Below are positions 19,523 to 27,863 of a DNA stretch of 64,000 bases, piece by piece. A program made the position numbers and the translations under genes. Numbering within the stretch: the stretch's first letter is position 1; each line of letters starts with the position of its first letter. The stretch covers positions 1 through 64,000 of the forward strand of contig NZ_KQ410730.1 in NCBI RefSeq assembly GCF_001262505.1. Reading direction: 5' to 3'. The notes beneath the pieces were generated by a model that saw nothing but the letters and a program-made list of their open reading frames with translations, was not told the origin of the DNA and searched no databases. Source of the DNA: Shinella sp. SUS2 (lineage in GTDB: Bacteria; Pseudomonadota; Alphaproteobacteria; Rhizobiales; Rhizobiaceae).

Positions 19523-20245
19523 TCAGGCGGCGTACCAGAGCTTGCCGAGGTTCGGGATCTGGTCCTTCAGGCCGACGGCGCGCAGCGCGCGCCACAGTGT
19601 GGCCTGGTTGCTCGATACGACGGCTGCACCCGTATCCATTTCCAGATAGGGAAGGATCGGGAAGGTGCGGTAAGTGCCGCAGGAGATCAGGATCGCATCG
19701 CATTTGCCGGCGGCCTTGAACGCCTGCTTGCCGAGCCTGTAGGCGCTGTCGGCGTCATGCACGCTTGCATCGAACGGATCGGTGATCTGGAGGCCCAGCA
19801 TGGAGGCGATCTTGAAGCCCTTGGCTTCCATGAAGGCACCCATCTTCTCGTTGACCTCGTCGGAATAGATCGTCGCAACCGCAATCGAGGTGGCGCCGAG
19901 CGCCTTCAGCGCATCCATCTGCGCCGCCATCATGGTGATGGCCGGGATGCCGGTTTCCGCTTCGATCTGGGCACAGACCTCCTCGTCGTGGCCGACACCG
20001 CGCAGGAACGTGCCTGGTGCACCGCACTGAACGATGAGGTCCACCTTGGCGGTCGCGAGCTGGCGCGAGGCTTCCAGCACCTGCGACATCATCACCTTCA
20101 GGCCTTCCTCATCGACCCGCGGCACGATGGTCCGGGCGTCGGCGAAGGCAACGCCGACAGGCGCAACCGACCGCCATTCTTCGGCCCCCTCGATCGCCGT
20201 CGCCGGCCTCATCTGCCCGATGCGCGCGCGCCAACCTAACATCAT
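19523..20245 (-). CDS. Asp/Glu racemase-family enzyme (maleate isomerase/arylmalonate decarboxylase-like)
   Basis: A 240-residue enzyme of the superfamily that includes maleate cis-trans isomerase, arylmalonate decarboxylase and hydantoin racemase. Both catalytic cysteine positions are occupied: Cys74 in VQCGAPGTF and Cys189 in ISCGTYRT, which favours an isomerase or racemase over the single-Cys decarboxylases. GAGGAG lies nine bases before the ATG at 20245. It sits between the dipeptide-type binding protein and permease genes, so it probably acts on the transported compound. Confidence 0.8.
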   Translation of the reverse strand: MMLGWRARIGQMRPATAIEGAEEWRSVAPVGVAFADARTIVPRVDEEGLKVMMSQVLEASRQLATAKVDLIVQCGAPGTFLRGVGHDEEVCAQIEAETGIPAITMMAAQMDALKALGATSIAVATIYSDEVNEKMGAFMEAKGFKIASMLGLQITDPFDASVHDADSAYRLGKQAFKAAGKCDAILISCGTYRTFPILPYLEMDTGAAVVSSNQATLWRALRAVGLKDQIPNLGKLWYAA

Positions 20246-20286
20246 CTGCGTATTCTCCTCTTTCAGATCCCAATCAAAACAGCAGG

Positions 20287-21876
20287 TTACTTTACCTGAA
20301 TGCGGGGGTAGTCGATGAAGACGGATCTTGCCGGCAGGATGCCGCCGACACGGGCGCTCAGCACGCGCGGCAGGCGATCCTGATAGAGGAAGATCCATGG
20401 GCTATCGTCGGCGATGCGTTCGGCCGCCTGCCGATAGAGGTCGAGGCGTTTGGCCTCGTCGCTCTCGCCACGCGCCTCGGCGAAGCGCTGGTCGGCCTCG
20501 GCATTGGTGAACCAGCCGCGATTGACGCCGCGGGGCGGCTGCTGGTCGCCGGCGAACATGCGCTCCAGCCAGTAGGCACTGTCGGCGCCTGTCGTCCAGC
20601 CATTGAACGAGCCCTGGACGTCATCCTTGTAGCCCGGCCCCTCGGTCGAAACGAGCGTCGCGAATTCGAGGAACTGCGGCTCCAGCGTGATGCCGACCTC
20701 GCCGAGGTCCTGTTGCAGGAGCGTGACAACCTCGGAGGCCTGCCCGAAACCGGGGCCGCTGTTCGGCGCCATCAGCTTGATGGTGACGCCGGTGGAAAAA
20801 CCGGCTTCGGCCAGCAGCGCCTTCGCCTTTTCCGGATCATAGACATAGATGGATCCGGTCGTGCCCGGCAGTTCGTTGCCCGAGGGAACCGGACCGCCGA
20901 GCGGCGTGACCTGCCCGTTGAGCAGGGCCGCCAGATTGTCGCGGTTGACGGCGTAGTTCAGCGCCTGCCGGAACAACTTGTTGTCCGTATATTGTGCCTT
21001 GGTGTTGAGCCGCACGAAATACTGGTTCGCCGGCTCGGGATACTGGATCTGCAGGCTCGGGTCGACGGAAAGCTGGGCGATCTGCTGCGAGCTTGCGCTC
21101 GGGATGATGTCCACCTGGCCGGTCTGCATGGCGATCGCCATGGCGGTCGGGTCGGTCACAGGCCTGAAGATGAGGGTATCGACGGCGGCCGCACCGCCCC
21201 AATAGGCCTCGTTCCGTTTCAGATCGAGCTGCTGTCCCTGCTGAAAGGCCTCCAGCCGGAAGGGCCCGGTTCCGACAGGGTTCAAGCCCATCGCATCGCC
21301 CTTGTGAGCCGCCATCGCGGCCGGACTGATGATGCCGGAGCGGCGGTCGCTGAGAAGGCGCAGCAGACCCGAAAACGGCTCCTTCACCTTGATCTCGAAG
21401 GTCTGCGCATCGATCGCCGCCGTGCCGGCGATCCAGCGGGTGAGGAAGGTCATGTTGCCGGCGGCACGCTCGTCATAGGCCGGCGACGCCTTGTCCATGA
21501 TCCTGGCGAAATTGGCCTGGACGGCGTCCGCATTGAAATCCGTGCCATCGTGGAACTTGACGCCGGAGCGCAACGTAAACCGATAGACCAGGCCATCGTC
21601 GCTCACGGTCCAGCTTTCGGCGAGGCTGCCCTTCAGCGCCGGTGCCGTATCGGTCACGACCGACAGATCCTCCCGCACGAGCGGGTCGTAGATCGCATCG
21701 ATCACCCGAAGACCGGGCGTGCCGGTCATGCGGTGCGGATCCAGCGGCGGTATGGCGCCTTCGGAACCGATGACAACCGTCTGCGCCAACGCGGAAGCCG
21801 GAGCCACGAGGGCGGAACTGGCGACAAGGCAAGCGAAAGCCGCCGCCAGATGGCGTTTCGTCAACATATTCAACAT
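20287..21876 (-). CDS. Dipeptide-type ABC transporter substrate-binding protein
   Basis: A 529-residue periplasmic binding protein of the DppA/OppA (SBP_bac_5) family with a signal peptide of about 30 residues ending near SALAQ. Family motifs include YRFTLRSGVKFHDGTDFNADAV and VGTGPFRLEAFQQGQQLDLKRN. It is the first gene of the twelve-gene operon, divergent from the LysR gene. Peptides, opines, nickel and glycosides are all known ligands of this family; the ligand here is unknown. Confidence 0.92.
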   Translation of the reverse strand: MLNMLTKRHLAAAFACLVASSALVAPASALAQTVVIGSEGAIPPLDPHRMTGTPGLRVIDAIYDPLVREDLSVVTDTAPALKGSLAESWTVSDDGLVYRFTLRSGVKFHDGTDFNADAVQANFARIMDKASPAYDERAAGNMTFLTRWIAGTAAIDAQTFEIKVKEPFSGLLRLLSDRRSGIISPAAMAAHKGDAMGLNPVGTGPFRLEAFQQGQQLDLKRNEAYWGGAAAVDTLIFRPVTDPTAMAIAMQTGQVDIIPSASSQQIAQLSVDPSLQIQYPEPANQYFVRLNTKAQYTDNKLFRQALNYAVNRDNLAALLNGQVTPLGGPVPSGNELPGTTGSIYVYDPEKAKALLAEAGFSTGVTIKLMAPNSGPGFGQASEVVTLLQQDLGEVGITLEPQFLEFATLVSTEGPGYKDDVQGSFNGWTTGADSAYWLERMFAGDQQPPRGVNRGWFTNAEADQRFAEARGESDEAKRLDLYRQAAERIADDSPWIFLYQDRLPRVLSARVGGILPARSVFIDYPRIQVK

Positions 21877-22029
21877 CCTGTTCCCCTTGTTGGTTGGGTT
21901 TATTCCGCGCCGAGGATGAATGGCTGCGACCCGTGACCATCATTAAAGGCGCCAGGATTCGATAAATCAAATTGAAAAACTTTCGGGATTGATCACAATG
22001 AACTATAAATAAACGTCTGGAGATATTCG
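21877..22029. promoter_or_regulatory. Divergent promoter region, LysR gene and transport operon
   Basis: A 153-base AT-rich gap between the first gene of the leftward operon and the rightward LysR gene. A partial dyad ATTGATCACAAT lies in it and is a candidate LysR site; GGAG at 22014-22017 serves the LysR start. Binding is inferred from position only. Confidence 0.5.
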
Positions 22030-23001
22030 ATGGTCGGCCCACAACCCCAGGCTCTGCCCTCCCCGTCCTACACCGCGACCATCCGCCACCTTCGGGCGTT
22101 TCTCAGCGTCGCGAAGCATCGCAGTTTCACGCGCGCAGCAACGGAGTTGCATCTGTCGCAACCGTCGCTGACGATGACGATCCAGCAGCTGGAAGACATC
22201 GTCGGAGGGACGCTGTTCGACCGGACGACGCGCAACGTCATCCTGACCCAGGAAGGAACCGATCTCTTCCCGGTGGCCGAACGTGTCGTCGACGATTTCG
22301 ACCTGGCGATCCGCAACATCCGGCTGACGGCCTCGAGCCGAAACAGCTGCATCCGCGTTGGCGTGGTCAGCTCGATCGCAACCAAGATCATGCCCCGCAT
22401 CCTGGAGGCGTTTCTCGCCTCCCGGCCGGGACTTCGCGTCCAGCTTCGCGAGGGAAACTCGAACGACGTGCGCCGTCTCGTGCGGCGCAACGAGGTGGAT
22501 ATCGGCTTTGCCAGCATGGACGGCCCCGATGCCGAGCTGGTTTTCAAGCCGCTGTTCAAGGACCAGCTCGGCCTCTTCCTTCGCCACACGCATCCCCTGC
22601 ATGCAACTGCGCGGGACGGTGTGCTGCGCTGGGCCGATCTCGCCAACCACAATTTCGTCGGCCTGACGCTGGACACGGCGACCGGCCCGATCCTCTCGCA
22701 AATGGAGCACCTTCCCGAATCCATCCGCGTGCCGAAATACGAGGTATCGACCTATCCGACGCTCTGGGCCCTGATCGAAAACGGTCTCGGCATCACCACG
22801 GCACCGGCGCTGGCAGCAGAGTTCCTTCCCGACAACCGCATCGCCTTCCTCGGGCTCGTCGAGCCAGTGGCATGGCGCAGCGTCTATATCGTCACGCGGC
22901 TTGGCCGCGCCCTCCCCTCCATGGTGACGGCGTTGGTGAAGACGGTCGAGGCGGAGCTCGCCGTCATTGCCAAAAGCCATTCACGGATCGCAACATTCTA
23001 G
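22030..23001 (+). CDS. LysR-family transcriptional regulator
   Basis: A 323-residue LysR regulator. The N-terminal helix-turn-helix is FLSVAKHRSFTRAATELHLSQPSLTMTIQQLE, followed by LFDRTTRNVILTQEG. The effector domain covers about residues 105-310. The start has GGAG upstream. Its divergent position suggests control of the twelve-gene operon, with a pathway intermediate as co-inducer. Confidence 0.92.
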   Translation: MVGPQPQALPSPSYTATIRHLRAFLSVAKHRSFTRAATELHLSQPSLTMTIQQLEDIVGGTLFDRTTRNVILTQEGTDLFPVAERVVDDFDLAIRNIRLTASSRNSCIRVGVVSSIATKIMPRILEAFLASRPGLRVQLREGNSNDVRRLVRRNEVDIGFASMDGPDAELVFKPLFKDQLGLFLRHTHPLHATARDGVLRWADLANHNFVGLTLDTATGPILSQMEHLPESIRVPKYEVSTYPTLWALIENGLGITTAPALAAEFLPDNRIAFLGLVEPVAWRSVYIVTRLGRALPSMVTALVKTVEAELAVIAKSHSRIATF

Positions 23002-23910
23002 GAAACCTGTGCGTGGACCGTGCTCGGCACTTGAATTTGCAGTATTTTCACCAGGATGAAGACCATGTGCGGCGGCCGTCGTCATCCTTGCCCACTTGGC
23101 GATGCGGCAATGGTTCGATGGGCTGCCATTCTGCGGTTTGTCCGGCCGCGGCAATGATCTTCGCGCTCCGTTTCATATTGTAGGGATGGCGGTCGGGCGA
23201 ATGTGGATACCGGCCTTGCACTGACCCGGGATCGCCTCGAGCAGGAGGGTGTCCAGACCAGGAGCGGCAAGGCTCCGGCGAAAGCGAACAAGGCAGTGCA
23301 CCCCGGCGATCCGCTCCGATCGGGAGAAACCGCAGAGCCGCCGAAACGAAGCACGATCACCCACAACCCGCCCAGCTTCACGCCCGATAGGTCATACGAG
23401 CGGAATGACGTGTCAATCGCACCACCAACATATAGAGAGCATGCAGTTTATGCTGTAAATTGCGGCTTAACCGCACGCCTCGTCTTTCACATATAATGCT
23501 GGATAAGATTGCCTTATCGTTCATTTTCCACAATAGGGTAAAAACGGCCCGTCTCATCGAGCAGACAGGCAAAAATCGTGGCGCGGCGCGGTTTGCGCCG
23601 CCTCCTGGCATGGCCTGCCGGTACCATCCATGGCGGCTGTTTCCACAGCCCGTGCACCTGCCTGCCCTCGACTTTCCGGCCAGCGTGCTTTATGGGCCGT
23701 CGCATCAAGAGAATGCGGATGTTGCCATCCATGTGGTTCCTGCCTTGGCGGGAAACGCCTGTCGGCATCCTGTGCAGATAAGCCTTGCGCCATTTCCAGA
23801 TGGTAAACACGTCCCGGCCAACGGCTGGAAATGCCCAAACAGCGTATCCGAAATCTTAACACGGATGCGCTACACCTTTCCCGGCCCAGCAAGGGGCACC
23901 GGAGATACAG
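23002..23910. other. 909-bp stretch without a convincing gene
   Basis: Several short open frames occur on both strands, for example 23203-23496 (+) and 23514-23810 (-), but none has both a good ribosome site and recognisable protein features. The left part has the composition of decayed coding DNA; around 23400-23520 it turns AT-rich and contains TATAAT-like hexamers. It may be a degraded gene plus the promoter of the lipoprotein gene at 23911. Confidence 0.4.
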
Positions 23911-24216
23911 ATGACGTTCGATAAGACTCGTTCCCATGCCCTGAAGACCCGCCCGAAATGGACGGCCACCATCGTGCTCGCGATGGCCATGTCGACCGCC
24001 CTTGGGGCATGCGCCCAGGCCGGAGACGCCGGCAAGCCGAAGGTTCAGACCAAGTCGGTCTATCTCGTGAAATACTGGGTCGGCAACGAGGTCCGCTACC
24101 GCAAGAATCCCCGCGGCCAGGTCATGAAAATTTCGGCGGCCGACTATCTGAACAACAGCCTCTACGTCTGCACGCCGAGCGGCTTTGGCCAGAAGGCGCG
24201 CTGCCGCGGCATCTAG
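23911..24216 (+). CDS. Small putative lipoprotein
   Basis: A 101-residue protein of unknown function. An N-terminal basic stretch is followed by a hydrophobic segment ending in LGAC, a plausible lipobox, so the mature part of about 65 residues would be a lipoprotein. The mature part is basic and contains two Cys (YVCTPSGFG and ARCRGI) that could form a disulfide. GGAG lies nine bases upstream of the ATG. A structured repeat and a terminator follow. Confidence 0.6.
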   Translation: MTFDKTRSHALKTRPKWTATIVLAMAMSTALGACAQAGDAGKPKVQTKSVYLVKYWVGNEVRYRKNPRGQVMKISAADYLNNSLYVCTPSGFGQKARCRGI

Positions 24217-24217
24217 G

Positions 24218-24260
24218 GCATTATCCGACGCCGAAGCGATCTCGCTTCGGCTGGAAATGC
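24218..24260. repeat. Dispersed palindromic repeat B, copy 1
   Basis: A 43-bp element with outer arms GCATT/AATGC and an inner perfect stem CCGAAGCGA/TCGCTTCGG around a TC loop. A second copy, 40 of 43 bases identical, is at 36855-36897. The two copies differ by a compensating base pair next to the loop. It starts one base after the lipoprotein stop codon. Confidence 0.8.
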
Positions 24261-24303
24261 TCTTGGCTGGCGGTCCGGCCTCGACGGGCTGACGATGACA
24301 AGA

Positions 24304-24335
24304 AAGCTGCCGGACGGATCGCCCGGCAGCTTTTT
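24304..24335. terminator. Bidirectional intrinsic terminator
   Basis: AAGCTGCCGG (24304-24313) pairs with CCGGCAGCTT (24323-24332), followed by TTT on the plus strand and with an A-run before the stem serving the minus strand. It separates the convergent lipoprotein gene and the polysaccharide operon end. Confidence 0.85.
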
Positions 24336-24343
24336 CGTTTCTG

Positions 24344-24889
24344 TCAGCGTATGTCCTTGATGCGCGCGACTTCCCTCGACGCCAGATCGCCGCTGATCAG
24401 CCGCTGCACTTCATCGTATTTCTGCACGGGATTGTGCCGGAACACATACCATTTCCCGCCGATGGTCGGCTTCTGGTAGATGACGCCGTCCTTCTCGCGA
24501 TGCAGGAAGCAGTTGATCGCATGGCTGCTGCTGCGCTTGCCGCCCCAACGGGCGTTCATGCACACTTTTCCGCCATCCATCGCATACCAGCTGCCTTCGC
24601 CATAGTACCGGGCCTTGCCCTCACGAACCCAGCCGGCAAAGCGTTTCGAATCGGCCGGCAGGAACCAGCGCGTTTCGGACTCGCCGGAGAAATACCCGCC
24701 ACCGGTTTTCCATTTCCAGGTCCGGCCGGCATACATCCTTTCGAGTTCGCTGGTTTTCATCGGCGTTGCGGCGACGGCACGGGCCGCCGTCGCGTCGACC
24801 GTCCGGGGTTTGGATCCGGCGGTCGCCTGGCCTGCTACCAACAGGACAGAGAGTACAGCATTCATGCACAAGAAACGGATCGACACCAT
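24344..24889 (-). CDS. apsH2: DUF995 secreted protein (ApsH2-like)
   Basis: A 181-residue DUF995 protein with a signal peptide (LSVLLVAGQATAG). The domain begins LERMYAGRTWKWKTGGGYF and ends near KWYVFRHNPVQKYDEVQRLI. It is a paralogue of the protein encoded at 25895-26440, and the two flank a glycoside hydrolase gene, as in the S. meliloti aps operon from which the name is taken by gene order. The biochemical role of DUF995 is unknown; export suggests action on the polysaccharide in the periplasm. GGAGG lies five bases before the ATG. Confidence 0.75.
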   Translation of the reverse strand: MVSIRFLCMNAVLSVLLVAGQATAGSKPRTVDATAARAVAATPMKTSELERMYAGRTWKWKTGGGYFSGESETRWFLPADSKRFAGWVREGKARYYGEGSWYAMDGGKVCMNARWGGKRSSSHAINCFLHREKDGVIYQKPTIGGKWYVFRHNPVQKYDEVQRLISGDLASREVARIKDIR

Positions 24890-24942
24890 TTTACCCTCCG
24901 TTCGAACAAAAGTTTCCCGCGGGCGAACCCGCACGCTTGAGA

Positions 24943-25881
24943 TCAATTCAGGGGATGATCGGCCACGCGCCATTTCGGCCTCCCGACGTTGCGCGGCCAG
25001 GGATAGACCTCGAGATCGTTGAAATAGACGACCGCGGTCAGGCCCGGAAATTCCGCATGCGGCTTGTTGGCATCCGCCGCCCAGGCACGCACGTAGTCAT
25101 TGCTGCCTTCATAGCCGAATTCCGCGATGACGATCGGCTTGCCGAAACCCGCGACACGGTCGTAGCCGGGCTTCGTGCGCTCGACGAATGTCGTGTCGCG
25201 CCCGAATTCCAGCTTGTCATAGGGCTGATAGGCGAAGACCGACAGGCCGACGACGTCGACATAGCGGTCACCCGGATAGTAGGCTTCCAGCCCCGGCTCG
25301 CCCTTCGGCGACCACATGTATTGCGCCTTCGGCAGGCTCATGCGGCAGACATCGACGACATGCCGGTAGGCCTTCACATAGCCCTCCGGCTTCCAGAAGG
25401 CCCAGGTGAACTGGCCGCTCTTGTCGTCCATTTCCTGTGCCCAGCGGATCGTCACGGGGCTCTTCAGCTTGGCCGCCGCCGCGCAGATGCCTGCCATGTT
25501 GGTATCGTATTCTCCCGCAAGGATGCCTTTCAGGAGATCGTCCGGGCTGACGCGCCAGTCGCGCGCCCAGGACCACGGCTCGACGCTGATCAGGAGCGAG
25601 CGCCCCCGTGCGCGGGCATAGTCGTCGGCGGCGGTGAGGGTCGCCAGATCGACATCCTCCCAGGGGAGGAAGAGGTGCTCGATCTTGGAGTTGGAATCAT
25701 TGGCGAAATCGCCATGGGGATCGTAGGCACCCAGGGTCAGCGAACCCGTCGATATCACGGGGCGCTTGTCGTTGAAGCGCGTGTCGGTACTGGCCCCCGA
25801 CACGTCGCCGGTCGCAAGGACGCTGCCGGACATGGCAACGCTGCCGAGCAGAACCACAGCCAGTTTCAAGAAATTTTGCAT
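24943..25881 (-). CDS. apsE: Secreted GH26-like glycoside hydrolase (ApsE-like)
   Basis: A 312-residue secreted glycosidase with a signal peptide of about 23 residues. The fold and catalytic pair fit clan GH-A/GH26-like enzymes: Glu150 in IRWAQEMDD is the likely acid/base and Glu254 in PIVIAEFGYEG the likely nucleophile. In synthase-dependent systems such a periplasmic hydrolase trims or releases the polymer. It lies 13 bases after the first DUF995 gene. The symbol rests on gene order and family. Confidence 0.78.
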   Translation of the reverse strand: MQNFLKLAVVLLGSVAMSGSVLATGDVSGASTDTRFNDKRPVISTGSLTLGAYDPHGDFANDSNSKIEHLFLPWEDVDLATLTAADDYARARGRSLLISVEPWSWARDWRVSPDDLLKGILAGEYDTNMAGICAAAAKLKSPVTIRWAQEMDDKSGQFTWAFWKPEGYVKAYRHVVDVCRMSLPKAQYMWSPKGEPGLEAYYPGDRYVDVVGLSVFAYQPYDKLEFGRDTTFVERTKPGYDRVAGFGKPIVIAEFGYEGSNDYVRAWAADANKPHAEFPGLTAVVYFNDLEVYPWPRNVGRPKWRVADHPLN

Positions 25882-25894
25882 AACTTCTCCTCCC

Positions 25895-26440
25895 TCACTG
25901 TTCGGTTGACGGAGCTACGCCGAGCGCAGCTTGAATGGCGTCACGCTGCTGGGAGACCAGATCGGCGGCAACCAGCTTGCTGGCCTCATCACCCTTTTGG
26001 GGAATGGCATGGCGGAAGACATACCACTGCCCGTCGGGTTCACGTTTCTGATAGATCGTGCCCGCGGCGATCCGGTGGGAAAAACAGGACTTGATCGGCG
26101 CCGACCCTTCCTGCGTATGCCACGTCGCCTTGAGGCACAGGAGGCCGGTATCGGTGATGGCCCAGCGTCCTTCTGCCCAGGAGTTCCACTTCTCGCCGCG
26201 GACCCAGGCGCTGAACTGCCGGTCCGCCTCCCGCATCAGCCCCGCGCCGTTTTCCCATTGCCAGCTCTTGTCGCGGTAGAGCGTGTAGAGCTCCAGCGCC
26301 GTCATCGGACGGGCATCCGAGGGAATTGCGACGTTTTCGGCCCGGGCCGCCCCCGCAAGCAGGGATGCCGCCATGGCGAGCACCGCCAGCCTTCGGAACC
26401 GGCGCGGTTTCTGCTGCATTGTCGATTCATCTATGGTCAA
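25895..26440 (-). CDS. apsH1: DUF995 secreted protein (ApsH1-like)
   Basis: A 181-residue DUF995 protein; ELYTLYRDKSWQWENGAG and QWYVFRHAIPQKGDE match the paralogue at 24344-24889. A signal peptide follows the KPRRFRR basic stretch. The likely start is the TTG at 26440, which has AGGAGG five bases upstream and overlaps the end of ugd by 14 bases; the ATG at 26419 has no ribosome site. Function unknown, presumably periplasmic and linked to polymer processing. Confidence 0.75.
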   Translation of the reverse strand: MTIDESTMQQKPRRFRRLAVLAMAASLLAGAARAENVAIPSDARPMTALELYTLYRDKSWQWENGAGLMREADRQFSAWVRGEKWNSWAEGRWAITDTGLLCLKATWHTQEGSAPIKSCFSHRIAAGTIYQKREPDGQWYVFRHAIPQKGDEASKLVAADLVSQQRDAIQAALGVAPSTEQ

Positions 26441-27860
26441 TGGAGCCTCCTGCGCTTTGGGGTTGGACATTCTCCGCCTTCCGGGCGAAGACGGCATGGC
26501 CCGGCACCTGGGAGTGGCCGGTCGCGGTATGCGCTTCGTAGCGGTTCGCCGTCGAACGGCGGCCGATGGCCGAGACCCGGAAGCCCGCCTGTTCCGCCCT
26601 TGCGGGGTCGAACGCGTTGCGAAGGTCGACCAGAACGCCCTGGCGCATGATCCGCCGGAGACGCATAAGATCGAGATTGCGGATATCGTCCCACTCCGTC
26701 ACGACGACCACGGCATCCGCATCGCGGGCGCATTCATAGGCGTCCGTATGGAGGTCGACATCCGACAGGACCCGCCGGGCATTTTCGGTTCCGACCGGGT
26801 CATAGGCCCGGATATGCGCGCCGAAACGCTGCAGCGTCTCGATGAGCGGGACGGCGGGGGCCTCGCGCATGTCGTCCGTATCGGGCTTGAAGGTCAGGCC
26901 CAGCACCGCGATGGTCAGTCCCTCGACGTCGCCGTCCAGGGCGTCGGTCACCTTGAGGGCCATCCGGCGCTTGCGCGCCTCGTTGGCCGTCACGGTCTCC
27001 TCGACGATGCGCAGGGGAACGCCATAGTCCTGGGCGGTCCGCAGCAGCGCCATCGTATCCTTCGGGAAGCAGGAGCCGCCATAGCCCGGCCCGGCATTCA
27101 GGAAACTCGTCCCGATCCGCTTGTCGAGCCCGATGCCGACGGCAAGCTGGCTGACATCGCTGCCCACCTGCTCGCAAAGATCCGCCAGCTCGTTGATGAA
27201 GGTGATCTTGGTCGCCAGGAATGCGTTGGCGGCATATTTTATCAGCTCCGACGTGCGGCGCTGCGTGACGATGATCGGCGTCTTGCGCGCCTTCAGCGGC
27301 ACCCCGTAGAGTTCCGTCAGACGCGCGCGGGCACGATCGTCCTCGACCCCGACCACGACACGATCGGGCTCGAGGAAATCGCTGATCGCGACACCCTCGC
27401 GCAGGAACTCCGGGTTCGATGCGACGGAGAACGTCCCGGCCTCGCGGACCGATCCGATGATCTTCTGCACGATGTCGCCGGTGCCCACGGGAACGGTGGA
27501 CTTCACGACCACGACCGTATCGTCGTCGATCAGCGGTGCCAGCTCACGCGCCGCCGAGAAGACGAAGGACAGGTCCGCATCGCCGTGGGCGGCGCGCGGC
27601 GGCGTGCCGACGGCGATGAGCACCATCGCCGCGCCCTTGACCGCCTCGAGCAGATCGCAGGTGAACGACAGGCGCCCTGCCCCGAAATTGCGCTCGACGA
27701 GTTCGTCGAGGCCCGGCTCGTAGATCGGGACGATGCCGTTCTGCAGAGCTGCGATCTTCTGCGCATTCTTGTCGACGCACGCGACCTGATGGCCCCAATT
27801 GGCAAAGCAGGCGCCGCTGACCAGTCCGACATAGCCGGTTCCAATAACTGCGATCTTCAT
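26427..27860 (-). CDS. ugd: UDP-glucose 6-dehydrogenase
   Basis: A 477-residue enzyme that oxidises UDP-glucose to UDP-glucuronate with two NAD+. The Rossmann motif is VIGTGYVGLVSGACFA, the catalytic Cys lies in PGYGGSCFPKDT, and the C-terminal domain includes LTFKPDTDDMREAPAVPLI. Its product is the substrate of the UDP-glucuronate decarboxylase encoded four genes away. As I recall the S. meliloti aps operon, it lacks this gene, so it looks like an insertion between the synthase and apsH1. It starts 3 bases after the synthase stop. Confidence 0.95.
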   Translation of the reverse strand: MKIAVIGTGYVGLVSGACFANWGHQVACVDKNAQKIAALQNGIVPIYEPGLDELVERNFGAGRLSFTCDLLEAVKGAAMVLIAVGTPPRAAHGDADLSFVFSAARELAPLIDDDTVVVVKSTVPVGTGDIVQKIIGSVREAGTFSVASNPEFLREGVAISDFLEPDRVVVGVEDDRARARLTELYGVPLKARKTPIIVTQRRTSELIKYAANAFLATKITFINELADLCEQVGSDVSQLAVGIGLDKRIGTSFLNAGPGYGGSCFPKDTMALLRTAQDYGVPLRIVEETVTANEARKRRMALKVTDALDGDVEGLTIAVLGLTFKPDTDDMREAPAVPLIETLQRFGAHIRAYDPVGTENARRVLSDVDLHTDAYECARDADAVVVVTEWDDIRNLDLMRLRRIMRQGVLVDLRNAFDPARAEQAGFRVSAIGRRSTANRYEAHTATGHSQVPGHAVFARKAENVQPQSAGGSIDHR

Positions 27861-27863
27861 CGT

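Noticed and set aside
13246..19649. Several plus-strand frames of 200-530 codons across the LysR-controlled operon
   Set aside because: All are shadows of minus-strand transporter and dehydrogenase genes with full motifs and ribosome sites.
23514..23810. 98-codon minus-strand frame in the gap before the lipoprotein gene
   Set aside because: No ribosome site, no signal or domain, and unusual Arg/His/Trp content typical of non-coding frames.
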